Source: Tetradesmus obliquus (Eukaryota > Chlorophyta > Chlorophyceae > Sphaeropleales > Scenedesmaceae). From it: a stretch of 64,000 nucleotides of DNA. The DNA lies in assembly GCA_030272155.1 (NCBI GenBank), contig CP126200.1, forward strand, positions 248,001 through 312,000, written 5' to 3'. Below the pieces are notes generated by a model, which did not search any database, was not told the DNA's origin, and worked only from the letters and a program-made list of their open reading frames with translations. Both the position numbers and the translations under genes were made by a program. Shown piece by piece: positions 41,417-50,007 of this stretch. Positions within the stretch are counted from its first letter, which is position 1, and each line of letters opens with the position of its first letter.

Positions 41417-44219
41417 GCTCGGCATCGAGGAGGAGGTGCGGTCCATCTTCGGCATTCAGTTCCATCTCTCCAAGAAGTTCCTGAAGCTGCCGGTGTCCCG
41501 GCCCAACCCTGCCCTCAACAAATGGTTCACGCAGCACAACTCACGACACGACGTGCATGTGGGCATGCTGGAGGGCTGGCCTTCGAATGACGCGAGGCGC
41601 ATGGACTTTGCGAAGGGCATCGCGGCATGCTATGACATGAAGAGGGCTCAACCCTTCGTCATGCACGAGCCAACGTCAGCCTGGATGTGCTTTCAGCATA
41701 ATGACACTCCGATGCCATACGACGGCACCCCAGTCGACGAGCTGAAGAATGGCTTGTACCTCACCGAGACGGAGGACCGCACGATTGTGACGGGCAACGG
41801 CATCTACGATCGTGAGCGGTTGCAGTACGCACAGCAACAAGAGATCAAGTTCGAGATCAAGGCAATGGCCATCCCTTCCTCATCGGCACCAAAGGACGCT
41901 TTCCATGACTACCAACACGCTGTGATTGCAGCCTGCTACACCGGCAACCTTCCCGACGGCATCACCCCGCAAGCCATGCAAGCGGTCATGAAGAAGCTTC
42001 TTGTCATGCCCATCGGGAACCTGGGCAGGGTGGACGAGAAGAAGTTCACAAAGATACACATCAGCGAAAACAGGAGCGATGCATGGGACTACATCAATGA
42101 AGCCATCGCGTCAGGCTCGTACGACCGCCCCAAGTACTCCGAGTTGAACCACAAGGGCCGCACGTTCTACGTGTATGGCATGATAGAGGTGCAGGAGCTT
42201 GCAGAGCACAACGCTGCCATGTACTTGCAGATCCTCAACCAGGCGGCTCTCGCCACCCACAAGGCCTATGAGGGCATCGGTGGCGTCCTGAAAGGCGTCA
42301 AGGTGGACTCCTTCATCGTCAGGAACCCCGTAAACAGGCCAAGCGCAGATCTGAACGAGCAGGCGGACCTGATCGATGTCAGCAGGGTGCAAGATGTCTC
42401 CAACGACCCTTCTGTGAACACACACGTCAGAGAAGAGCTGCGGCATTGGGGCAAGGTCAAGACAGAGGCGGTGCCCTTCAACGCGGGGGACTTCCATGAC
42501 TGTGCCTTGGACACGGACTTTGAGTACCTGCCGACACAATGGGTGGACCACCTTGACATCTTCGACAGCTCGGATGCAGCTGAGCAGATCCTGAAGCTGG
42601 ACAACCCCAGGGCGCTGATCATTGGCCCCGCTGGCTTCGGCAAGACATACGTGGCGAAGATGATCTGCGAGCACTACTCCGGGCCACAGTATCCCGGCGG
42701 GCCCATCATGCTCGCGCCAACACACGCAGCGTCCAACAATCTGGAGGGCGTCACCATCCACCGGTTCGTGGGCGCCAACATCTACACGCAGACCATCGGC
42801 CGCAGGAACCTCACCAAGTATCTGCGGCAGGCGAGCGCACTCATCGTGGACGAGATCACTATGTGCGGCGAGTATCTGTGGTTCTGCCTAAGTCTCATCA
42901 ACCAGATCCGCCCGGACATGCCGGTGTACCTCTTTGGAGGCCCCGGTCAGCTGAGTCCCGTCGAGAGCACCAAGCACGCCGGATATGACTACATGGAGCA
43001 CCCTACGCTGAAGGCGCTCGCCGGCAACAACAGGATCACGCTGACCGTCAACCACCGCACGAATGACCCGCGGCTGCAGGACCTCAACGCGCGCTTGCTG
43101 GACAAGCAGTCCCCCGTCAGCCCGGCTGCTGCAATGGTCAAGAGTCTGCCGACACACGACGCAGCGGAGGACGTGCAGATGCACATCGCCATGACCAATG
43201 CCATGGTCTTTCACATCAACGACACGTGCATGCAGAAGTACAAGCCAGCAAGCGCAGTTGAGGTGCCCGCTGACTGTGAGGACAGCCGCACACAGAAAGT
43301 ATGGTTGTATGTTGGTATGCCTGTGTACAGCTGCGTCACGCTGAACAAGAAGGGAGGCAAGGAGAATGCCGCACACCTGAAGACGCTGACGGTGATTCAG
43401 CAGCTGCGCGCAAAGGTGGAGATTCAGAACAACGAGTTCCATGTCATCACACGCGTGGACGTCGGAAAAGGCACGTTCAGCACACAGAGCAAGCGCACAG
43501 ACTTGGAGAAGACGTGGCAAATCACCGACTTCCACAAGTACTTCAGGCCAGCGTACTGCTTCACCGTGCACAAGGTGCAGGGACTGACGCTCACCATGAA
43601 TTTCGTAATATGGGAGGCACAGCACATGACTCGGGAGCATGCGTACACTGCGGTTTCGCGCGCTCGGACAATCGACCAGATCTCGCTGGGTGAGACGCCC
43701 GTGGACTTCTTCACAGCTGCGTATGAGCATGTGAAGAAGAACCTGCAGGCCATGATCAACCACTACCGCGCGGGAGACATCGCAGCCAGTTGGGAGCCAT
43801 GCGACTGGACTGTGGGACTTCTGTACGAGAAGCTGGTGCGCACTCAAGGGGAGATCTGCCCACACTGTGGAGAGCAGATGAAGATGCGCAACTTCTTCAA
43901 GTCAGGCGGCACCCCGGACCCCCTGATGGTCACCCTGGACCGCATCGATAACACGACCGGCCACACAATGGTCAACACGTTCGGCGCGCATCTGAAGTGC
44001 AACATCTCACGCAATGGGAACCAAGACAAGCACCTCCAGGCTGAGAACCCCGACAAGGAAGCCTTCCTCGTCATGTATCCTGGACAAGCTCAGGAGGTCG
44101 ACTGCAGCGCGCAGCCAGCACCAGACGTGGCAGATGGGGATTGGGCTGAGGCAGAAGAAGAGTCAGGGGCGCCAGATAATAATACAAGCACACTGCAAGA
44201 CGCGCTGCCGTTCATGTGA
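41229..44219 (+). CDS. Polymerase-like domain fused to SF1 helicase and C-terminal HNH domain, 996 aa
   Basis: Counted from ATG 41229; the frame is open upstream to 40953 and may continue the preceding gene. Residues about 120-365 follow the order of a family-B palm: RRMDFAKGIAACYD (Asp126, motif A-like), KNGLYLTETED, MKKLLVMPIGNLGR, then ILNQAALATHKAYEGIGG and VKVDSF (Asp360, motif C-like). The helicase follows: Walker A GPAGFGKT (466-473), DEITM (541-545), GGPGQLSPV, VNHRTNDP, TVHKVQGLTL and EHAYTAVSRART, as in Pif1/RecD-type SF1 helicases. The C-terminus (about 875-928) has CPHCG, LDRIDNTTGH and HLKCNISRN, an HNH-like zinc module. It is the replication protein of the provirus. The helicase is certain; the polymerase reading is inference. 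Confidence 0.8.
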   Translation: MTSADVWTFIFNKAEKRGCLPEITLSPDGAPAVARFYTDDTRTKVDDYMFNQDYRVVQLIASRLGIEEEVRSIFGIQFHLSKKFLKLPVSRPNPALNKWFTQHNSRHDVHVGMLEGWPSNDARRMDFAKGIAACYDMKRAQPFVMHEPTSAWMCFQHNDTPMPYDGTPVDELKNGLYLTETEDRTIVTGNGIYDRERLQYAQQQEIKFEIKAMAIPSSSAPKDAFHDYQHAVIAACYTGNLPDGITPQAMQAVMKKLLVMPIGNLGRVDEKKFTKIHISENRSDAWDYINEAIASGSYDRPKYSELNHKGRTFYVYGMIEVQELAEHNAAMYLQILNQAALATHKAYEGIGGVLKGVKVDSFIVRNPVNRPSADLNEQADLIDVSRVQDVSNDPSVNTHVREELRHWGKVKTEAVPFNAGDFHDCALDTDFEYLPTQWVDHLDIFDSSDAAEQILKLDNPRALIIGPAGFGKTYVAKMICEHYSGPQYPGGPIMLAPTHAASNNLEGVTIHRFVGANIYTQTIGRRNLTKYLRQASALIVDEITMCGEYLWFCLSLINQIRPDMPVYLFGGPGQLSPVESTKHAGYDYMEHPTLKALAGNNRITLTVNHRTNDPRLQDLNARLLDKQSPVSPAAAMVKSLPTHDAAEDVQMHIAMTNAMVFHINDTCMQKYKPASAVEVPADCEDSRTQKVWLYVGMPVYSCVTLNKKGGKENAAHLKTLTVIQQLRAKVEIQNNEFHVITRVDVGKGTFSTQSKRTDLEKTWQITDFHKYFRPAYCFTVHKVQGLTLTMNFVIWEAQHMTREHAYTAVSRARTIDQISLGETPVDFFTAAYEHVKKNLQAMINHYRAGDIAASWEPCDWTVGLLYEKLVRTQGEICPHCGEQMKMRNFFKSGGTPDPLMVTLDRIDNTTGHTMVNTFGAHLKCNISRNGNQDKHLQAENPDKEAFLVMYPGQAQEVDCSAQPAPDVADGDWAEAEEESGAPDNNTSTLQDALPFM

Positions 44220-44220
44220 G

Positions 44221-45666
44221 ATGGATTTTCAAGAGAAGCTGGCAAACATGATGAAGGAGAACCCCGGCTTGGAGCTGCTCAGCAAGGGCAAGTTGCTGCA
44301 ACACGTGAGGTCACAAGGCCTCAAAGTGACGAAAAAGGCATCTGATGCCGCATTTGAAGAGAGTGGCAATGTTGTGCACGAGCTCTACAATCAATCGACC
44401 AAGAAATTTGGGTTTGGTCGCCTTGTAGCACCTCCATACAGCTTCATGATTGATACGATCAGGATGGACCGCTTCAAAAGGCAAAACAACGAAAAGACAA
44501 GGTTCTTGTTGTTGGTTGAAATTTGCTCCAGAAAAGCTTTTGCGTACGTGCTGCCCAGTGAAAATGTTGGAGACGTCATTGTTGCCTACAAAAAGTTTCT
44601 TCAAGAGGCAGGCCATCAGGTCACCTTTCTGAAGGGGGACGATTTCTTCAGCGCCAAACAGTTCAGACAGTTCAACGAACAAAAAAACATACAAGTGTAC
44701 ACAGTCGTCAGCAAGGACGAACACGTCACGACCGGAAACCCGCTAGGCATCCTCGACCGCTGTGTTCGGACTTTGCGCGGCATGTTTGAAAAGCGGATAC
44801 ATCTGAAGGATGATGCCAGGTGGACCCAGTGGCTACACGAGGTGATCTCGCAGTACAATGACACGCCTCACACGAAGCTCCGCGGTGCAACCCCTGCCGA
44901 AGTATATGGCGACATTGGCGCGATGACCAAGGTCTGGGAAGAGGACGTTGCGTACAACAAGACTCTAAACCAGCAGATAGGTCACCTGTTCAAGCCTGAT
45001 CAATACGTACGTCTCAAGCTTGCAAAGGGAGTTTTTGAAAAGGGGGCGACTCAAACGTGGTCCAGTGAAATCTACCAGGTCGTCACTGTAAAGGGGTCGC
45101 GCGTACAGCTCAAAACATACCCCGCAGGTGACTTGGTGGCTCGTGAAGCCAAACTGAATGAACTGCTTCGAGTGAGCAAGCCTCGCACTACCGCGCAGCC
45201 CGCTGCCATCACAAAGGCCAACACGCAATCCCGCCAGGACAGACGCATGCGCAAAGAGGGCCTGCCAGAGCCACCGGTGGAGAAAGAGCGAGCAATCGTG
45301 GCCAAACACATCGTGGACATGCTGAAAGTGGGTCAACTGGCGGTGCTGGATGTCGAAGGAATTGATGACGGCAATGTTCTGACCTTCACAAAAGATGGCA
45401 AAACAGGCTACGTGTATGCTGGCATCGTAACTCAAGTCAACAGTAAGAGACTGTACATGCAGTTGTTCGAGAGGGCGACAGCCAGCAGCAGCGACCTCGC
45501 ACAGAAAAAGCTGAAGCTGAGCGAAACTCGATACGCCATCGACAACATGTCCAACGCAGACGCGCTGCTGTACGCGGGGGATCCCCCTCGCATCCGTTCT
45601 GGTCAGACGACATCTCTGCCAGCAGCCGTGGTGAAGCACGTGCAAGAAGAGTACGTTTTCTCTTGA
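44221..45666 (+). CDS. rve-family integrase of the provirus, 481 aa
   Basis: ATG 44221 follows the helicase stop by one base. The rve core has SFMIDTIRMDRF (Asp78) and TFLKGDDFFSAKQF (Asp140/141). A third position in GNPLGILDRCVRTLRG holds Asp179 where most integrases have Glu (VERFNRTLK-like). A 'YNDTPHTKLRGATPAEVYGD' segment follows, as in retroviral and Polinton integrases, then an SH3-like domain (YVRLKLAKGVFEKGATQTWSSEIYQVV). The extra ~150-residue C-terminal extension is of unknown fold. It cuts and joins the TIR ends and would produce the 6-bp duplication seen. Position beside the right TIR is typical. Confidence 0.85.
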   Translation: MDFQEKLANMMKENPGLELLSKGKLLQHVRSQGLKVTKKASDAAFEESGNVVHELYNQSTKKFGFGRLVAPPYSFMIDTIRMDRFKRQNNEKTRFLLLVEICSRKAFAYVLPSENVGDVIVAYKKFLQEAGHQVTFLKGDDFFSAKQFRQFNEQKNIQVYTVVSKDEHVTTGNPLGILDRCVRTLRGMFEKRIHLKDDARWTQWLHEVISQYNDTPHTKLRGATPAEVYGDIGAMTKVWEEDVAYNKTLNQQIGHLFKPDQYVRLKLAKGVFEKGATQTWSSEIYQVVTVKGSRVQLKTYPAGDLVAREAKLNELLRVSKPRTTAQPAAITKANTQSRQDRRMRKEGLPEPPVEKERAIVAKHIVDMLKVGQLAVLDVEGIDDGNVLTFTKDGKTGYVYAGIVTQVNSKRLYMQLFERATASSSDLAQKKLKLSETRYAIDNMSNADALLYAGDPPRIRSGQTTSLPAAVVKHVQEEYVFS

Positions 45667-45701
45667 TTCCAGTACAGCGAAGATACGCGCGTTTCGGTCA
45701 C

Positions 45702-45826
45702 AGGTCAGACGTCTCAAAAAACAACAACTTTTGGTACATATACCACAAATCGTCCATAAGTGGCACTTGTAGCTCAGTCGGTAGAGCGCCCGGTATACAG
45801 CCGGGAGGTTGCGGGTGTGAGAGGTC
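45702..45826 (+). other. tRNA-like insert between integrase and right TIR
   Basis: A ~120-bp piece contains a tRNA 5' half: GGCACTT-GT-AGCTCAGTCGGTAGAGC, then a perfect 5-bp anticodon stem CCCGG/CCGGG around TATACAG (formal anticodon TAC, but A rather than U at position 33), then AGGTTGCGGG. The T arm is not completed. GGTCAC flanks the insert at 45696-45701 and again across 45823-45826 plus 49007-49008 once CACTA copy 2 is ignored. Both sides also match the left TIR and its continuation (GTGACCGAAACGCG), so the piece was probably inserted into a longer TIR. It is a tRNA-derived insert or decayed tRNA, not a working gene. Confidence 0.45.
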
Positions 45827-48800
45827 CACTATGGTCACCAGGCTGTCAAGTTGCACGTCAAGGCACGTCAAGGCACGTCAAGTTGCCACAAACCGCGTCA
45901 AGTTGGCGGGTATGCGTGTCCAGATGCACATCCAGTCGTCATGCAACTGGATTTGAGCTGCTGCTGGGAGGGCAAATGTTCACTGAAGGCCCGATTGCCG
46001 CAGTAGACAACACACACAGATGAAACAAAAGTCAAGAACATGTATTTCGCTGGTTAGGCTGCCTGTTCCTGCTTGAAATGCCGTAGGGTTTGTCAGGACC
46101 GAAGCAGCGTCGTCCTCTAACACAACTCAAAAAAGATGCCTAACTGCAAAAGCGTTTAGGACAATGGGCTAGAACGTGCTTCAACGTGCAGGCAGGCTTG
46201 TCACCGCATCAAGGTACCATCACGGGCGGTCGCTGACACGCCCGCTGCCACAGTTCAGGTATAATAAGTTGCCTAAAAAGGCGACTCAGGGATTTTGTGC
46301 GCGAACAAAGCATCGTGTCCACAGCCACGGCCCCTACGCTGAGCCCATGTCACAGAGATAGACGTGCGAGCGCGCATCTGTGTCTGATCAAACGTTTTCA
46401 TTTCGTTTGCATCATTTCTGCTGGTTAGCTTGTGCTTTTTGGGGTTTGCTAACAGCAACAGCTACATATGTTACAGTACAAACACGAAGACAGGTGGCGA
46501 GGTAAATAATGGTCTGAGGGCAAGCACGCAATTCAACTGAGCTATGACAGCCACTTTGATGCATATTAGGGGTATTTTCCTGAGACGTGATGCACTCTGT
46601 AGCTTTGATGCTGCTGCAACATACTGCAAGCTCGCGCAAGCGTCCGCGAGCAGTTCTTTATCATCAACACGGTCATTAGACAAAACACCATCCAGTTATC
46701 TACGTGCTCCAGATTCATGCGGGTGCTGGCCGATCGAGCAGCAGAAGTATGTGCAGCAGTAGCCAGCTGTATGATGGATCCTGCAGGTTGCTGAACGCAG
46801 GCTTATGCGTGAGAAGCTGCTCTTGGTTCTCTTGCAACTACGTGCCAACCCTTCATGGCACGATGGGCAACAGGCGGACCAGCTGCAGAAGGAACAGAGC
46901 AGTTTGCAGGCAGCAGCTGCTGCTACATGTGAAGCTGTTGCCAACAGCCGCAGCAATGCAGCCGTTTAAAACGGCTGCGGCACGGACACCGTGAGTGAAC
47001 TACTGTTCGCAGTGACAGCAGTGTCAGCCTTGTCGTCAGAGTGCTGGATGCCCATCGGTCCTCACCAGGTCCAGCTATGCATCGCCACTACATATGTGGT
47101 CACCAGCGCTGCTGTCGCTGCACGCAGGCTCCAACAAACCACCTGAATATCAGACTTGTGTCTAAGGTATGTCAGGAGGACTCCCTGGGAAAGGATCGTA
47201 GTCAGATGCAGCACCCACTGCACCTTTTGGGCCACACATCGCAACCTCTAGAATTATGTTCATCAACCTGCAGGACATCCAGCAAAATTGCTTTGGCGCT
47301 GTTGCAGTCATGTTCCTCCCCCACACAGCTGCTACAACTGCTGCCAGTTTGCTTTGCTGTGGTGTGCAATGCAGAGGAATTGCCACGCCACGCCTGGGAC
47401 GCGCCATGGTTGGCAGGCATACAGTAAGGGTCATCCTCCACTACAACAACCAGCAGTAAGTAGTACGGCGAGGCAGACGCATGGACATTGGATTCTGAAC
47501 ACCACTCGGGTGCCATGCATGCCAGGTGCTGCTGTACACTGCTGTGCTCAACAACACCGGGCGTTGATCTTCCTTGTTGCATCTTCTTCAAGTACGGAAA
47601 GAGAGCCGTGATTTGCTTTTTGCAGAGTGCTTTGCCAAAGTGTACAACACTGCCTGCAGAGCGCTGCAAACACACCTCACCTGCTGGCATGCATGCAGTC
47701 ACCGCAGTGCTGCACTTGTTCACACAAGTCATCCAGCAGAAACCACCTGCATGGTTCGGTACGTGATTGCAGGGTGCGTTGCACTGCCTGATCAAGTGCA
47801 GCAGCAGGCAGTGCCGCATTGGGCTGACCTCTCGGCACGAGGTTTCTCTCTGGTGCCACCAGAGGGCACGGTGCCCTGCTGGCAGGGCACACATGCAGCG
47901 TCACTAGAATGGCAGCATGATGCGGCTGGCGCACTTCCTGGTGAGCACCCTAGGCGAAAGGCTCAAGCAACTTATGCTAACAATGTGGGATGCACCAGAT
48001 GCTGGTCTTGGCGCTGTAGGAGTAGCCCGCAATCATGAGGCCGTGCTGCACCAGGATCTTTGTACAGCAGCGCTGCTGTAGCGCTGCTAGCAGCGCCTTC
48101 TCATTGAACACAGGATTGTTTACAAGCTGCGCAGCTGCGCCGGTAGCCGGGTTGTGTCAGCTGCGTGGTCGCCACACCAGATTCGGAATTGCACTGAGGC
48201 AGTGTTCAGTGTTTCTTGATTAGCAGCTGCAGGTGATGGGCATTGCACGCATGCATTTCAAAAACTGTCCTGTCAAACACTGTCGCTGTCAACAAATGCC
48301 ACACTCTGCTGCCAGCGAGTCACAAAGAATGTTGCTGTGTCTCTGCGCGCCACCGCAGGGGCGCAACTTGGCAACTGATGCCACGGTCCAGCCATCCATG
48401 GAACAAATGCTGCAGCCTTGGCAGAAACAGGGTACAGGCACCAGCGCTGCATTCGCAAATGCAGGGCGGATCTTCATGGTGGTCAAGAGCACCTCAGCTC
48501 ACAGAGTTGTAGCAGTTTATGTCTGCACAGGTGGTTGGCACATCAGCGCATGTCACTGCCAGAGACATGATGGGGAGGGCAATGCGGTCAGCGCACTGCT
48601 GCTCTACTGGTCGTGTTGTTTGTCCTGCACTGTTTGCACTGTTTGTTTGTGTTGTATTGCAGCAGCTGGCTGCTTGGTTGCATTCAACCACCTTAGCAGT
48701 TGCAGCTGCAGTGACAAGTCACCAGGAGGTCGACAGCGCCAACTCGAGTTCTCGGAGTCGTCGTGCTGGCTTCAAATACTCGTTTCTTGCATCATATATT

Positions 48801-49003
48801 CATTATTTGATACCCTTTATTGCAGTTTCGCGCACTGTAACAGAGTCCAGTTGCACGTCCAGTTTGCTTTCTCGACGTCCAGTTGTCAACTGGACGTCGC
48901 CCACGTCCAGTCCCAACTTGACGTGCCACATGTGACGTCCAGTTGCATGGTGTGCAACTGGACGTGCCTTGACCTGCAACTGGACTTGCTGGTGACCATA
49001 GTG
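45827..49003 (-). mobile_element. CACTA-type transposon, copy 2 (inverted relative to copy 1)
   Basis: 3177 bp, nearly identical to the reverse complement of 29244-32407, with the same 15-bp ends and a different 3-bp duplication, GTC (45824-45826 and 49004-49006). It was therefore an independent insertion. Small differences include one extra C near 47937, which breaks the exon-like frame, and a length change near 48640. It separates the integrase from its TIR by more than 3 kb. Confidence 0.88.
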
Positions 49004-49567
49004 GTCACGCATGAGATACGCGGGGGGCAGCACGCGGGAGACCTACGCGGAGTTCGCTGGTATATACGGCGTATGTACTGCGTTTCTGATTGATACGTAT
49101 CAACTGGTTTCTGGTTGATACGTATCAATCGGGTTCTGGTTGATACGTATCAACCCAAGGGATGTTGAACGTGCTGCTGCAGCCTCCCTGGGGAGGTTGA
49201 GAGTGAAGTGTGTAATCGCAACTTCAAAAATCACGTTGCTCCCGACCCCCCTTAGCCTGGGATTTCAGAAATCGCGTTGGTCCGTTGAACTTTCACGCAG
49301 TTTTAGCCCTAGACGTGATGATTCAAAATTCTGTCCACGAGAACTGCCTTCCGGCTAGCCTGGAAATTCAAAAATCATGTTGGTCCGTTGAACTTTCACG
49401 CAGTTTTAGCCCTAGACGTGATCGTTTTCAAAAAAATTCGCAGGACTGCCCACCCCTTAGCCTGGGAATTCAAAAATTAAGTTGGTCTCTTGAATTTTTA
49501 GCCCGTAAACGTGATCATTTTTTCATTCGACTTGAAAATAAAATGTGACTTCACACACCATCCATCC
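49004..49567 (-). repeat. Right terminal inverted repeat of the provirus
   Basis: Reverse complement of 22694-23259, beginning right after CACTA copy 2 and ending CCATCCATCC. The palindromes at 49090-49103, 49115-49128 and 49140-49153 mirror those on the left with the same 25-bp period. Confidence 0.92.
49090..49153. promoter_or_regulatory. Three TTGATACGTATCAA palindromes in the right TIR
   Basis: Mirror image of the left array, oriented inward. No gene starts immediately inside, because the integrase reads toward this end and CACTA copy 2 intervenes. Confidence 0.65.
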
Positions 49568-49573
49568 ATGCTC
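49568..49573. repeat. Right 6-bp target-site duplication (ATGCTC)
   Basis: Exact match of 22688-22693. Host DNA resumes here. Confidence 0.9.
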
Positions 49574-50007
49574 GTGTCACGTGATGATCACCAGTCATGC
49601 CGTTGGTTGACTGCTGGTTGCGATCATGTTGTACACAGGCTGCGTAGCCTGAAGCTGCACACGGCACAGCGTGTGTTGCCATGCTGAGCAAAGCTGCGTT
49701 TAGCAAGATACTAAACACGGCTGCAATCATGAGCAGTTTTACGGGCACACAAGGCAAAAGGATCTTCAACCGCAGGTCCACCACGTGGTCACCACCTTGA
49801 CCTCGTGAGGTCAACGGAACACACCGGCTGGTTGACTTCCCCATATCTTCCGTTGCTGCTCTTGCTTGCGTCATCACAGCAGTTCTTTGCTTTCAGAACA
49901 TACCTCTAAAAGTATTTATAGCTGTGTAGTAAGATCCGCAGTGACTGTGTGGAGAACATTGAAACGTCGGAAGTGCTTCCCAAACGTATCGACGTGCGTA
50001 CAGCAGG
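49574..50007. other. Upstream region of the first MYND gene
   Basis: Related to about 53530-53919 upstream of the second paralog: shared GGTTGACTG.TGGTTGC, GAAGCTGCACA.GGCACAGCGTG and the leader before the ATG. The duplication that made the paralogs therefore included the promoter. The provirus landed 434 bp before the start codon. Confidence 0.6.

Larger units (their letters stand above)
22694..49567. mobile_element. Integrated Polinton-like virus (provirus), 26.9 kb including two nested transposons
   Basis: Boundaries are exact: ~565-bp TIRs starting GGATGGATGG and ending CCATCCATCC, flanked by ATGCTC on both sides. The inside has dense intronless genes and almost none of the CTG/CAG tracts that fill both flanks. 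Hallmark genes are a packaging ATPase (26561-27544), a capsid gene (28926-33334, interrupted), a penton-like gene (24801-25677, broken), a fibre (34833-39323), a polymerase-like/SF1 helicase fusion (41229-44219) and an rve integrase (44221-45666) at the right end, where Polintons usually carry it. Subtracting the two CACTA copies leaves about 20.5 kb, within the usual Polinton/PLV size range. The gene set excludes a plain transposon, and the absence of NCLDV-scale genes excludes a giant-virus fragment. Confidence 0.93.

Noticed and set aside
42888..43865. 325-aa minus-strand frame opposite the helicase, and a 155-aa frame at 35220-35687 opposite the fibre
   Set aside because: Antisense shadows of well-supported plus-strand genes, caused by codon bias.
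45764..45826. A working tRNA gene
   Set aside because: The D arm and anticodon stem are good, but position 33 is A, the T arm is not closed and no 3' acceptor strand is present.
48233..49093. 286-aa plus-strand frame spanning the end of CACTA copy 2 and the right TIR
   Set aside because: Chimeric across two elements; the copy 1 equivalent diverges where the flank changes, so the whole frame is not a gene.
22904..49358. 72-aa frames in both TIRs (22904-23122 minus and 49140-49358 plus)
   Set aside because: They are the same TIR sequence read twice and run through the palindrome and ~90-bp repeats; no start context or domain.
22694..49567. Virophage or giant-virus fragment as the identity of the insert
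   Set aside because: Long TIRs, a 6-bp duplication, an rve integrase and a PLV-type capsid fit a Polinton-like virus better; no NCLDV transcription or large-virus genes are present.
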